A stretch of DNA of 64,000 bases, taken from the NCBI GenBank assembly GCA_031772625.1, contig CM062818.1, positions 1,277,622,277 through 1,277,686,276 of the forward strand, in the 5' to 3' direction. Positions 22,301 to 34,110 of the stretch are shown here, piece by piece. Made by a program: the position numbers and the translations under genes. The notes under the pieces were generated by a model. It ran no database searches. It had not been told where the DNA came from and worked only from the letters and a program-made list of their open reading frames with translations. Numbering within the stretch: the first letter of the stretch is position 1; each line of letters begins with the position of its first letter. The stretch is from Pinus tabuliformis. Taxonomy: Eukaryota > Streptophyta > Pinopsida > Pinales > Pinaceae.

Positions 22301-23967
22301 GCTTCAGTTTTCTCAAGACACCTAAGAAGTACAGAATCGTAATTCCTTTTAAACAGAACATCATTTATGAGCTGGTATTGTTTAGCTTTCAACCTCAGAG
22401 CTCTTTTCTTGGTGTGATCCAGGTGTGATGGAGCATACCCGTTCTTAAGATAATAAATGGTGTCCGCATATAATGATTCTGCATCGTTTAGGCTTACCTC
22501 ATACGTGTGTACCTCTTCAGATGAGTTCTCAGGAATTTGCGACGCTCCAGCTAACATCTTGCAGAAGCCTTGACCTCTTACGATGTTTGCTGGTTTGATC
22601 TCAAGATCGTATTCTTGTAAAGCGGTAATCCAATTTTCTCTCTTTTTTCCCACGTCCTTCTGTACCAAAAGGTTTCTTACCACTGGAAACGGTACTACGA
22701 CTTTGGTATGGGCTTTAAGTAAGAAAAGTCTGAAATATTTGATTGCTTTGAAAACGGCATATGCCTGTTTCTCCACGTCTGAATAATTGAGTTCAGCACC
22801 TTGTAAGTTCGAGCTAAAGAATGCGATTGGAGCTTCCGCCTTCTCTTGATTTACTTGAGTTAAAATCACGGCATAAGATTTCTCTGAGGCAAAAGTGTAT
22901 AAGATGAAAGATTCTGAAAAATTTGGGGTAGCTAAAGATGGAGCGTTGATGATAGCTTGTTTGATCAAGTTGAATGCTTCGTGCTCATCTTGACCCCATT
23001 TAAAATTTGAATTCTTTTTTATCATATTTTGTAAAGGAGAAATAATACGTGAAAAATCTGGGACAAACCCTTTTACAAAATTGATCTGTCCAAGGAAAGA
23101 TTGCATGGCCTTTTTGTTATGGGGTATGGACATTTCGGAAATTTCTTTGATTCTGTCAGGTTCAATGTGAATACCAGATTTTGACACTATGAATCCAAGA
23201 AATTTCCCTTCACTTAATGCGAAAAAAGATTTCTTTGGGTTAAGTGAAATTCCATACCTTAAGCATCTTTGAAAGATTTGTTTCAAATCTTTGAGATGGT
23301 CGCTTCGCTTCTTGGAGTACACTGTTATATCATCCAGGTAAATCACTACTGATTTATTGACTAAACCTTTAAACGCGATGTCCATGGCTCTCTGAAAGGT
23401 AGCGCCGGCATTGATCAGACCAAATGGCATCTTCCGATATGCGTATGTGCCCCATTTGGTTCGGAATGTGGTTTTCAACTGATCATCAGGATGTACCAGC
23501 ACTTGATTGTATCCTGAAAATCCATCCAGGAAAGACATTAATTCTGAGCCCGCTACTGCCTCTAGTATTTGCTCCATAGGTGGGAGGGGAAAATTATCTT
23601 TCTGACAGGCTTTGTTGAGGTTCCGAAAATCAATACAGATTCTAATATCTCCGTTTTTCTTTCTAACGGGTACCATATTGGATACCCATTTGGAGTGTCT
23701 GACGGGGAAAATTATTTTGGCTCTCAACAATTTATTTAGCTGAGTCTTTATCTGATTTTCTAAGTTGGGGTGGATTTTTCTGAGCTTCTGCTGAACAGGT
23801 TTTTCATTGTCAATCATAGGGATAGTGTGTTGAATGATAGAAGTGTTGTATGTTTTCAGCTCATCGTAATTCCATGCAAAAACGTTTTTGTATTGTCTCA
23901 GAAGATGGATATATGCTGATTTTTCTTCAGGGGCTAAGCCGTGGCCCAAATTAACGTTTTGCGGCTT
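22301..23967 (-). pseudogene. Reverse transcriptase and degenerate Gypsy RNase H, Tat-like element
   Basis: It is open for 599 codons between stops (22150-23949). RT motifs are SKWVSNMVPVRKKNGDIRIC, SFLDGFSGYNQVLVHPDD, MPFGLINAGATFQRAMD and the box VVIYLDDITVYSKK (YLDD at 23329-23340, intact). An RNase H-like segment follows with ILYTFASEKSYAVILTQ and FSSNLQGAELNYSDVEKQAYAV. The first catalytic Asp position is Phe-Ala, which fits the known loss of activity of this domain in Tat elements that have gained another RNase H. Confidence 0.9.
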
Positions 23968-25161
23968 CTAATCAGTTCCTAGGTTCACTAATTCATATTT
24001 CAGAGTTGAACTGTAGAGTTTAGAATTGGCAGACCTTTTAAACCGACTTTTCAAATCATATAAATCTTCTAACTTAACCACCGATTTAGGTATAGCATTA
24101 TCAGTGCTATTTTGCTGAATTTGGTGATCATGATGGTCTTCGTCAATTATTTGATTTGAGTAGGATCCTTCAGAAGTGAGGAAATTCACAATGTCTGGAT
24201 CGTCGTTGAATACTCTCCAGTTGGTGATGTTGTCAGGGATGGATGGTTTAAAGATTAATTCTATTGAAAACCTATCGGGACTAAAATCTTCGGAGGGAAT
24301 AAGTGTAGAGGCTACGTTAGCTAACAGGTCTGCGCTCGCATTTTGGAGTCTTGGGATTGACGAAATATTGAATGCTGTGAAATGTGAAGTCAGATCTTGA
24401 ACTAATGATTGATAGTGCTTTAAATGACTTGACAGGCAATGTATGGTGTTACGTACCTGTTTGACGACGATTTCAGAATCTCCAAAGACTTGAAGATACT
24501 TAACATTCATCCCGATTGCTTTATATAGGCCTTGCACCAAGGCTTCGTATTCCGCTGTATTGTTTGTGCAATCGAACTCAAGTCTGCATGTAAGCATGGT
24601 CTTGTTCCCATCTGGGTTAATCAAAACGCATCCTGCTCCTGCTCCCTCGTTATATTTAGAGCCATCAAAATATAATTTCCAAAATAAAGATGTATTTACA
24701 GAATTATCTAAAAAATTAAAACACTTTGAATCATCAGTTTGGGAAAAATTTTCAACTTGGGAGACAACTGAATTTTCTAAGTAAGGTGAGGTGTGAGCGT
24801 TGAAATTGCCGAGGAAAGAATCTACCGAGTAATTGCCTATGATACTGCTGCTGTATGCTATTGCTTCGTTCTCTCCTTCCAATTCTGTCACTATGTACTT
24901 TTGGTGCAACTCTCGTTCAACCTTTATTTGATTGGGTTTACCATTGTAGGGTAACCACATGTGCGACCAGTCGGTTGAGAAATATCCGTGGAGTTTCTCG
25001 GACCAATCCCTGCTAAGAATTAAACAATAGAATTCAGGGATATCAGCTACTATAATGTCGATAACCTGACATACTTTCGGGTTAGATGACATTCTTATGG
25101 TCACCTGGTTAAGTTCACCAATCACTTCGACTTGAGATCGATCAAGTTGAACTATGCGCAC
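23968..25161 (-). pseudogene. Second RNase H (aRNH-type) between protease and RT, Tat-like element
   Basis: The first 120 residues finish the protease region (SRDWSEKLHGYFSTDWSHMW). The RNase H domain covers roughly 24290-24690: WKLYFDGSKYNEGAGAGC, CTNNTAEYEALVQGLYKAI, LQVFGDSEIVVKQV and ASADLLANVAS. The catalytic pattern D-E-D-D (FDG, AEYEAL, GDSE, ASADL) is present. This is the plant-type RNase HI typical of the Tat clade. Its position before RT, not between the Gypsy RNase H and integrase, is noteworthy. A TAG at 23968-23970 separates it from RT. Confidence 0.85.
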
Positions 25162-25176
25162 TGCGGATTTCTGAGG

Positions 25177-25731
25177 CTAAACACTCAATTTGGCACATAT
25201 TGATCTGGGTAGAATATTCGTTGAAGCACCAGAATCAATCAAGCAATTGTGCTGCACGTTTTTATTGAAAATTTCATAAGTGAGAAGAAAAGGAGGAGTA
25301 TGGGATCTTGACCTTCCTCCAATCAAGGCAATGTCATTCGGATCAATCTTATTGATCATGTTGGTTGGAGGTCTTCCCATGTTGTGGGAAGCTACAGCTC
25401 TAGGTAAAGATGTAGTAGGCACAACATGTAATTCTTTCATCATTATTTTATGTTGATGTTTCAATTTGCTCAATTCGTAAAGAGTGATATTAGCCCTAGT
25501 CTTTTTCATGTCATCGATAATGTTATACTCCATTTCATCCGACACTATCAGTGTTCTTGATGGAGGTGCTTGATCTGATTGGACTGGGCTAAATTGGGTC
25601 GCCCTAGCAGTTGTTTTCTTTGTTGCGACCTTATCTTTTGCTGCAGGGCTTGCGCCCTTCTGTTTAGGGGTAGTTTGGGGAGGATCAAGTTGATTTTTGC
25701 CTCGTGTGCTAACCGGAAATGCTTCTTGATC
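25177..25731 (-). pseudogene. Aspartic protease N-terminal part, Tat-like element
   Basis: The frame has NITLYELSKLKHQHK and then HNCLIDSGASTNILPRSI with an intact D-S-G triad near 25230. A TAG at 25177-25179 follows KLSV. Downstream reading in the same frame continues as PQKSAVRIVQLDRSQ. Confidence 0.85.
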
Positions 25732-27174
25732 CTATTCTTGTGGGAGGATGAAATCCCACATTCCTTGTAGTTCCATAACTTCTTCATCATCGGTCTGCCC
25801 TTCAGTGGTATTCTCTTCTTCTTCTTCTTCTTCTTCAGATTCGACGTTTGAGACAGCATTGGGTGGTTTCACCTCCATGGGAGGATTTCTTTTAAAAGAT
25901 CTGTAGGGCTTTTTTGAAGAAGTTTCTGCTACTTGTTTTCTTATGTCAATCATCTCATTGGACATGGCCTTTAACACCTTTTGCTTCTTCTTGGTGTCTT
26001 CTTTGAAAGAGATTTTCTTGGATTTGCGTTATTCTATTGCAGATCTCTTTTCTAGGGCAACTACGTGTTTTTCTACTGCTAACGCCTCAATTAAGTTTTC
26101 AACTAAGGTCATCTTGTTTGCCCTATCTACGAAGATAGCCAAGTTTGATGGTAAGGCCGTGATGTACCATTCACATCTTACTTCCTCGCTGGGTTGAGAA
26201 GCAGCGGGAATTTTGTTGAGGATCTTATTGAACCGTAAATTGAAATCTTTAATGGGTTCTCTAGCCTCAGCTTTAAGATTAGATAGGTCATTAATCAATG
26301 CCGCTGTTGATCTATCATTGCCAAACTTGGTGAGGAATTGACTTTGAAAGATGTCCCAACTTGTGATGGACCCGGAAGGTAACGAAAAGTACCATGACCC
26401 GGCTGTTCCTTGCATTGTGTAAGGAAAAATTCGGACGACAGCATCTTCGTTAGTAACTCCGTTGAGATTAATAGAAAGCATGAAATTATTGATATGCTCT
26501 TCAGCTAGCATGCCTGTTTCTGGATTGAACTTAGGTAGCCATTTCTCTGGATGGGCCGGTATTGGGCTCAGGGGTGGAAGCATTAAAACCGCCCCAGGAT
26601 TGTTCCATGGAGACTGGGCCATCGTAGAGCTGCTAGTTAATGAAAGTGCAGAAGATAATCCCTGATGCTGAGAAGATGAAGATATTATGATCTTTGATGA
26701 TTGAAGAGCAAGTGTTGTGGAAGATGGATGAGTGATTTGGGATGAGGATGTGGGTGGTTGACTTCGCGGTGAGGGTTTTGAAATGGACGAAGTGGATGAA
26801 AGAGTCTCACGGTCAGACTCTGGTGGTGCTTTCCTTGCTCTTTTCCTAGTAGGGAGAGGGAGTTCACTTGGTTGAATACCAAATTTTTCACTCTTCAATC
26901 TGGTCAGAGGATGAGCAGGATTGTACTGCGAAGTCACGTTGCTGTTAGATTTATCAAACCTATGAGAAAAAATAGAGAATCCCTGGAGTTTACGAATCAA
27001 AGTTTGAATTTCAGGGGGTTCAATAAAGAGTTGGTCTGATATATTGGAGTAGGTAGCAGCGGTGGATACTCGAGCGACTTCTAACTCCGGGTTTAACCGT
27101 AGTGGAGAAGTCAGGGGAGTTGATGAGGGTGATTTACTCTCAAAATGGCATTTATATTTTGACTTGGTTGCCAT
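25732..27174 (-). pseudogene. Gag, Tat-like element
   Basis: It starts at ATG 27174 (MATKSKYKCHF), only 34 bases from the LTR. A Ser/Pro-rich N-terminus is followed by the capsid domain MQGTAGSWYFSLPSGSI, TSWDIFQSQFLTKFGND and DFNLRFNKILNKIP. A TAA at 26029-26031 and a TAG at 25732-25734 interrupt the frame. An acidic GAA-repeat stretch (SEEEEEEEEN) lies near 25820. I see no CCHC knuckle. Confidence 0.88.
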
Positions 27175-27180
27175 TCATAG

Positions 27181-27203
27181 TTCGAGCCCTCCTTCTAGTG
27201 CCA
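27181..27203 (-). other. Primer binding site, tRNA-Asn-like
   Basis: On the minus strand TGGCACTAGAAGGAGGGCTC starts four bases inside the LTR. The complementary plus-strand text has the form of a tRNA 3' end (T-loop TTCGAGC, stem CCTCC, acceptor TTCTAGT, then GCCA), closest to tRNA-Asn with one or two differences. The assignment to Asn is from memory. Confidence 0.65.
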
Positions 27204-27207
27204 AATA

Positions 27208-29354
27208 TGTTGAGGGCCCCGAAATCGAGTCAAAAACAAGGGGGATACCCACCCGGTCGGGAACTTGGTTGGCGGCTCCTTGCCCATTTGGTGTAGTGGG
27301 TCCGACTGGGGATAATGGGACCAACTTCCCAATCTAAAGGATGTGTGTGTGCGTGTAGATTTTGACGATGCTAATCTAAAGGTAATTTTAAGCTAATTTA
27401 ATTCTAGACTCTAAACTGACTCTATGCCACTGTAATCTAACAAAAACAACACATCTAATCTATACTAACCCGGGGTAAAATTCTTTCATTATTCGATCTA
27501 AAAAGATTTCATACAACAACTGGTAATAAACATCATTCAGCTATCATAAGAATATAAATCAATTAAGATAAACCATTCTGCATAAGAAGTTAGGCAAAAC
27601 AGTTGTGAACAGCATATCGCATAATCAGTTATTCATATGTCAAGCACAAACAAATGACTCCACCGTACAAAAGTGCCAAATGGTAACCCACACATTCATA
27701 CATTAACATATAAACAACTCAGCTGTATATCACTCTAAGAATATGAGCAGAAATCAATCAAGAGATAAAAGTACCATTTATGACTGATTTCACTCACAAA
27801 CTTCAAGCAATAACGATTTATCTCTACTTACTTCTAACATCTACTAAGAGTACAGAAGTGCAACATCAGTAGCAGACATTAAAATGCAAACATAAATAAA
27901 TCTCGATCCATCCATTCATCAAAAACCCCCTCCGAGGGTGCAAAAGTGCATGTTCTGAGGACAAGTTTTTTGACAAATTTCTGGACCCTTCTCCAAATGC
28001 CATGAGAAGGGTTAAATACTACTAACTAACTAATCTTAATTACACAAATTTATGGAACGGCTTCAAATGACCGCCCTTTTACTAAAATAAATTTATTTCT
28101 AAAAATTGAATCTAATTTCTAACCGTTTCTATATCTGCTCCTTAGTGCTGTAAGCAATGCAAGGTTCGCCTAGAAAGAGTCGGTTGGTTGTCTTTTTCCT
28201 TTGCTCAAGCGATAAAAGTAGAAATAACAAAAGCTGGCACCTCTCTCTGACAAACTAGAAGATATTTTTGAAAATCTTCCTCTGGCTGGGTGTTTTTGCT
28301 GTGTGTATACTTAGTATAACCCAGATTTCTTTCAAACTGATTGTGCTGTTGCTATTTCAGTTTCCGGCCGTGCGAATGACTCAATGAGTTAGGGATTTCG
28401 TTGCTTGAACAATCTTACATATTGAAAATTGCTTCCGTTCTTTGTTCCAGGCTTTTTTGAAGCATCATCCCTTTTTAGCATTTTTCTTTTTGCTTTATCC
28501 AATCTAAGCTTCAGGATCTTTTGCAAACATGCTGCTTTTGTGCACCTTTGACTCTGAGTCTTGGATAGTCTATTTTCATCAGTGTCTGTGGAGTGATACT
28601 CTGGAATCTGCGGCTCTGCTGCATGTGGCATCCATTTGCGAAGGCATCTCCTCTCTGTTCTCCAAGTATTGGCTCTTTCCCCTTTTCCTTGGATGTTTCC
28701 TGCATATAGATTTATATTAGTTGCTGCCTTAGAGTTCACGCAAAGGAAAAGAGAATTGACGAAAAGATTGACATGAAAGCTTTAAGTCTTAATGAATGCA
28801 TAATCATGACACTCATAATGACTTGACTCTTCGAAAAACGCAACACGATCATCTTTGGATACTCAGGCGTGCAATCATTAATTTCCCTTAAGGTGCGCGC
28901 TCTATCATGCCAAAGAAACTTTGCGATTAGTGGTTCCTGCGATTTGCATCGCAGCAATTAATAGTCTCATTCATCGCAGATCGCAAATCGCAAAATTGCA
29001 GGTCGTAGATATCGCAGATCGCAATATCGTATTTTTCATTTGATCACTGTGCGCTGCTTATGCGACGTTGCGATATGCGACGTCGCATATGGGCCGTCGG
29101 CAATTCCTTAGATTTTCTTTTAAAGGCGCTTTCAAAAATATGCGATGCGATGAATGTCGCATCGCTTCATTGCAACCTACTTATGCGCATAGGAAAACGC
29201 TTCACTCTCTCTTTGCGATGCGCTATAGCTTTTAGGGAGTTAAATACAAAAAATTTTAATAAAAATATTTTTTGGATTTTTTGTTAAGGGTCCCCCTTCG
29301 TTTGATATTATTGCTAATACTAAACAAAGAGGGGGGTTGTTGGTGACCACAACA
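27208..29354 (-). repeat. 5' LTR of the Tat-like element
   Basis: It aligns base for base with 17968-20114 at a constant offset of 9240. A hand count gives about 67 differences (45 transitions, 22 transversions) over 2147 bases, about 3.1 percent. Confidence 0.95.
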
Positions 29355-29411
29355 CCTCCCTAGTAGGAAACAAAGTATTTTTTACCATTTGTAAGTAGAG
29401 TAGTAAGACCA

Positions 29412-31498
29412 TGTAACAACCCTGGTGAAAATTCCATGTAATAAATGTTAAAAACAATAACCATGGATGACTGAGACACTTATTCCAAGTTGAATGTTGG
29501 GCAAGACATCTTAGTGGGTGTTCATTTGGTTTTTTATTGCTAAGGAAATTGGAAAAAGAAATGGCTAAGGCATTAAAGAGGCAAAAAGGTATTTTGGCAC
29601 ATATATTTATGAAAATAATGGAAATTAGGAGAAAATGAAGGTGAAAGGTAACAGTTTGTGTGTGAGGTGGAAAATGAAGGAAAATAATGGAAAATGAAGA
29701 AAATAGAGGCCTCATTAATAAAAAGGCTTCTAAGGATCAGTAGGCAGGATTTGGTTAGTTCAGTTTTGGAGCTCTCTTATTTTCTCTCTCTCTCATACTC
29801 TTGGATACTTAGATTTTTCTTGGAGCACTCTTGGTGGGTGTGGCACACTTGGATTCTTGGAGCAAGAAGGAAAACGAAGAGAAAGAAAGCACAAGAGCGC
29901 ATTGGGATCAACAACTGCAGTAGTTTTTCTTGCAAGTACCGAGTTGCATGTATGTTTTCCTCACTAGTTTTGGCATGCATGAGATATGTATGTGGTTTCA
30001 TGGTTGTGATCTATCATTGGCATGGAGGATTGCCTGGATTGGCAGTGGATTTCCTAGCCTTGCCATTTTCTAGATAACCATGTTGATGTGGGTGCATTTA
30101 CTTTGTTTTCTGGTTGGTTCTCATGTTTCCTTAGCTTGGTTTGGGTTATTAGTCCTGGATCCTTGGTTGGAAAATGCTTTGAAGCCGTGTAATGGCTTGG
30201 GTTCAGTTATTAGTCGTGGAGCCTTGGTTGGACAAACGCTCTAGATCCCTTGGTGGGTTGAGTTACTAGTCCTAGAGCCTTGGTTGGACAAACGCTCTGG
30301 AGATCGACAGCAGTTGTGGGTTGAGTTACTAGTCATGGAGCCTTATTTGGACAAAACCTCTAGAACCTGGAAGCAACCATGGGTTGAGTTATTAGTCCTG
30401 GAAGTTGGGTTGGAACAAACTCTTTTGAGCCCTGAAAGGTTGGGATAGAGATCAATCTGATGATGGTTTTGGTGATATCCAATTGTGAGGTGGCATCATT
30501 GTTTGATGGGTTGAGTTGGATGGCCTCTGGAAGCCCTACTTGAGTTTTGATTGATGTATTCTATGAGATCGCACATTCATGCTTGGAATATGGCATGAGG
30601 GTGAATGACTGAAGAGCGATTTGGTTTAGCCATTCTACGTTTAGCTGGAACATGGAAGTCCCATCACGGGTTTGGATTTTCCGTCATTAATGAAAGGTTA
30701 TTCCTCATATATATATGAGTATTATGATGGATTATATGTGGTTTATATGGCTATGATTTCATTGGTATTTATATCCCTATTATGATGGTTATTTATATGT
30801 TTTATTACAGTAACCATGAGTGGCTCTCATTATGTTCTTACTTGTATGTGAATGGATAATGTGTCTATGACCTAATAGATGAAATTGAAGATAATGTCAT
30901 AAGGAGACAATGATTCATAGTGATTCTCATATAAGTATGAGATCCCTACACTTAATTATGTTGTTCATACCCGTGGGTTACACGTCGATGATATGTTTGA
31001 TGAAATGTTTGTCATGGCTAGTAGGGATCCAATCAAGTATCTTGAACAAGTATTTTCTTTAGTACTTTCATTTCCAAGCTAATTTACTGATTTGAAGAGA
31101 TGGATCAGTCTTGGGCAGTGTCCTGGGCTCTGAGGTTGAAAAAGTGGCTTAAATCTTGGGGTCACTGGTACAACACTAACAATTTTGGTCCACAGTTGAT
31201 GACAAGCAAGCCTGTGAGAGTGAATTTAGGTTGCTGGTTTCTCCCTTGCCCATAGCATGAGAGTGACTATGGCCTAAGAGACCTAAAACAATAGTGGGAC
31301 CCAGGGACAGGTTGTCTAAATGGCTGACATGTCCTATGAGGGTTCTGTTGATGATGTTGGATGTCTGTGTCATGTGTTTCCATCAGTTCCACTTCCTTAA
31401 GGTGACTTAGGAGGTTGAATCATATCATAGTGGCCTCTCATCACATGTTTACCGCGGCTGGCTAGTTTCTTGGGTAGATGTGGGAGGAGGGTGTTACA
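29412..31498 (+). repeat. 5' LTR of a second Tekay-family element, plus strand
   Basis: It starts TGTAACAACCCTGG and ends GAGGGTGTTACA, followed three bases later by the TGGTATCAAAGC primer site (31502-31513). It is homologous to the inverted LTR at 14597-16479. Length 2087 bp. Only the LTR and the interrupted leader of this element are visible; no coding region can be assigned to it in the window. Confidence 0.78.
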
Positions 31499-31501
31499 TA
31501 G

Positions 31502-31513
31502 TGGTATCAAAGC
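31502..31513 (+). other. Primer binding site, initiator tRNA-Met type
   Basis: TGGTATCAAAGC follows the LTR end at 31498 by three bases. It differs by one base from the classic TGGTATCAGAGC. Confidence 0.8.
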
Positions 31514-32333
31514 ATGGTTGCACTCTCCTTGGGCTATGTGTTGATCATGCTTTCATTTTGGTTGCATATGCATTCCTTATGCATGTAATCCATGCAATTA
31601 TTTCGTTTTCATGGTGTTGATCATGGTTGTAGTGATGTCACCATGTGAAGGTTGAAGGTGCTGTCATGGAGTATGTCTTCATGTGTGTATGGTTTATTAT
31701 GCATTGTTATGCATGTCTTTGATCACATATTATCAAGTGCACGTGAGGTGGTTATTGTTATCATGCATGAGGTCGTGGTGTGTGTAGTTGGTATGGTCAT
31801 GCATGGATGACTGGACTCTAGCTAGAATGGTGTGTATATGGTTTTGCACCATGTGTTACATGTATATATGAAGTTTTTATGCATGTATGGTCTTGGATAT
31901 AGTTATGTATGAATATTAGGTCAAATATTCCTTGTGTATTCATTGTATTAAATTTACGTCATCATGATGTTATTGGTTGTTATGATGCTAATGTGTTGGC
32001 TGAGATAGAGAAAGAGATGTAGATCATCATAATGAGGTTGCAACATTAGACTTTGGGAGAAGAGTAGATCATTATACAGGTATTGCATGTTTGGAATGTA
32101 GGTATGTAAGTTAAGGAACGTTATATGCATTAGGTTATATACATTAGGTTTATGTACATGTCTTTTGATGTTATGGTTACATACATGATAGATGATAGTT
32201 GATTATCATAGCCATATGCATATGTTTTGGATAGTCATGAATGATAGTAAGCTATGATGGTATGCATTGCTATTGTTATCTTACGTTAGTTAACTTGATG
32301 ATGAGGTTACATGTTGTTGATGTGCATGATGTA
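31514..32333 (+). other. Leader of the second Tekay-family element (first part)
   Basis: T/G-rich noncoding DNA with many CATG and TATG words. It is interrupted at 32334 by the chromovirus and continues at 38589-38885 in the same style. No ORF is supported. Confidence 0.5.
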
Positions 32334-32762
32334 TGTTATGCTCCTGACCTGCGAGAAGATACCAGAATACCAAATATGCGAAGAAATATACTCAGAACAT
32401 AGGACAATAAGAAATAATAGCATGTATTTTATTATTCAGAAAGGAAAGCAATGTTCACTTGCCTCTTCGAGGGGGAAGCCTCCAATAGAACTGGGCTCAA
32501 TTACAAAATAAGACACGATGCTCCTCAAGGGGAGTCTCTATCCTTTATATAGGATTCATACATGCAATACCATGGGTCAGTACCATGGTTCTTATTAATA
32601 CCATTTATCTAATACCATGGCCCATTTGCAACTAACTATGGTCCCTTCTTTAAATGCAGGTCAACCACTTACAATTATTAATATGGGCTTTATTGACTCT
32701 TTAACTAACTATAACTATGACTCGAGCCTATTACATAAATAAGGGGGTGTTGGACCCAAACA
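32334..32762 (-). repeat. 3' LTR of the chromovirus
   Basis: It begins TGTTATGCTCC and ends GGACCCAAACA. Directly inside lies TGCCCTCCTCC (32763-32773), the complement of the polypurine tract GGAGGAGGGCA. Confidence 0.9.
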
Positions 32763-32812
32763 TGCCCTCCTCCATAAAAATAGCCTTGTCCTCAAGGCTG
32801 AAGCTATGGAAA

Positions 32813-33343
32813 CTACTGAAGAACAGTGGTTGGTTCCCTGGTTGCATCTTCAGGAGAGGTGTCTTTCCACTTGACACAGACTTCCTTGATTGTGCGGTCA
32901 TGTAGGTGCCGTTCTCGCATGTCAAGAACCTGTTTAGGTTGGAGCCAGATTGAACCCTCTTCATCCATTTCTGGTCGACTGGTTTGAATTCTGAAATGGT
33001 TGCCAACCACTTTCTTGAGGAATGAGACATGGAAGACGGGATGGATTTTTGCAGTGGGTGGCAATGCTATCTTGTAGGCTACTTCTTTCATGCGTTGAAG
33101 TATTTGATACAGTCCGTAGAATTTTGGAGATAATTTCTGACAACCCTTTTCTTTGAGTAATGTTTTCTTATATGGTTGTAGCCTCAAGAATACCTGATCC
33201 CCTTCTTGAAATTTGCGCTATGAACGATGTTGGTCTGCCTGTTGCTTCATGTGATTTTGAGCTTGATGGAGATTCTCTTTGAGGTGGGCCAACATTGTTG
33301 CATGATTCTGTAGGAGTTGATCCACTGCCTGTACCTTTGAGCA
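32813..33343 (-). pseudogene. Integrase C-terminus with chromodomain
   Basis: KLSPKFYGLYQILQRM, VAYKIALPPTAKIHPVFHVS and FLKKVVG are the conserved C-terminal integrase residues of chromoviruses. RERHLHDRTIKEVCVKWKD and SPEDATRE follow, a chromodomain of the plant chromovirus type. Such domains help to target integration to heterochromatin. The frame is shared with the integrase core upstream; a few stops separate them. Confidence 0.85.
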
Positions 33344-34110
33344 TCACTGGATATAAGGAGTAGGTGAAGGAGGGAGTTGACCATAAACTACTTCATATGG
33401 AGTCATTTTGGTGGTGGCATGATAGTTAGTATTACACCACCATTCGGCTAGAGGTAACCACTGTACCCATAGATGTTTCTTTTCTAAAGTGAAACACCTG
33501 AGGTAGGTCTCCAGAAATTTGTTGACTGCTTCAGTTTGACCATCAGGTTGGGGATGATAGGAAGTACTGAGATGTAGTTGGGTACCTTGTAGCCTAAAGA
33601 GTTCTTGCCAAACATTACTGGTGAAGATTGGGTATCGATCATACATAATGGAAGTGGGCATGCCATGCAATTTGAAGATCTGGTCCATGAAATATTGAGC
33701 CACCAAAACGGGTGTAAAAGGGTGGGGTATGGCGCAAAAATGAGCATACTTATAAAGTCTGTCCACAACCACCATGATGACTGACTTGTTTCCTGACTTT
33801 GGAAGACCTGTAATGAAATCCATAGAAACGTCCATCCAGATTGAGGCAGGGATGGGCAATGGCTGTAATGTGCCTGGGGATTTGATTATTTCTCCTTTGT
33901 GGTGTTGACACACATCACACTTAGCTATAAAAGTAAGAATGTCCTTTCTCATGCCTGTCCAAAAGAATGAGCGTCGAGTGCCAGCATAAGTCTTCTAAAA
34001 GCCTGAATGGCCTGCAGTGGGAGACGAGTGAAACTCTACCAAAATGCGACTTTTAAAGGTGGATGTTGGTGATATCACTACTTTGTCCTTGTAGCGAGGA
34101 ATCTCATCCT
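33344..34110 (-). pseudogene. Integrase core, chromovirus
   Basis: It is open for 202 codons (33344-33952): CDVCQHHKGEI, MDFITGLPKSGNKSVIMVVV, SIMYDRYPIFTSNVWQELF and GQTEAVNKFLETYL. The DDE residues are present. The upstream HHCC part (AGHSGF*KTYAGTRRSFFW) has a stop. It continues in frame from RT. Confidence 0.88.

Larger units (their letters stand above)
17968..29354 (-). mobile_element. Complete Tat-like Ty3/Gypsy retrotransposon, 11.4 kb
   Basis: Two 2147-bp LTRs (17968-20114 and 27208-29354) flank a minus-strand internal region. Perfect 5-bp target duplications CCTCC lie at 17963-17967 and 29355-29359. The order is gag, protease, a second RNase H, RT, a degenerate Gypsy RNase H and integrase, followed by 1.1 kb of noncoding DNA. 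All of gag-pol (27174 to 21217) is in one frame of 1986 codons with five internal stops. Catalytic residues of protease, RT and integrase look intact. The LTRs differ by about 67 substitutions and no indel. Confidence 0.93.

Noticed and set aside
27181-27203. 3' part of a tRNA gene
   Set aside because: It has T-arm and acceptor-like sequence ending in CCA, but no D-arm or anticodon arm follows; it is the primer binding site of the Tat-like element.
29320-30077. ORFs of about 130 codons on both strands near an LTR start
   Set aside because: They lie in the LTR of the second Tekay-family element and the peptides are low in motif content; homologous LTR at 14597-16479 does not preserve them.
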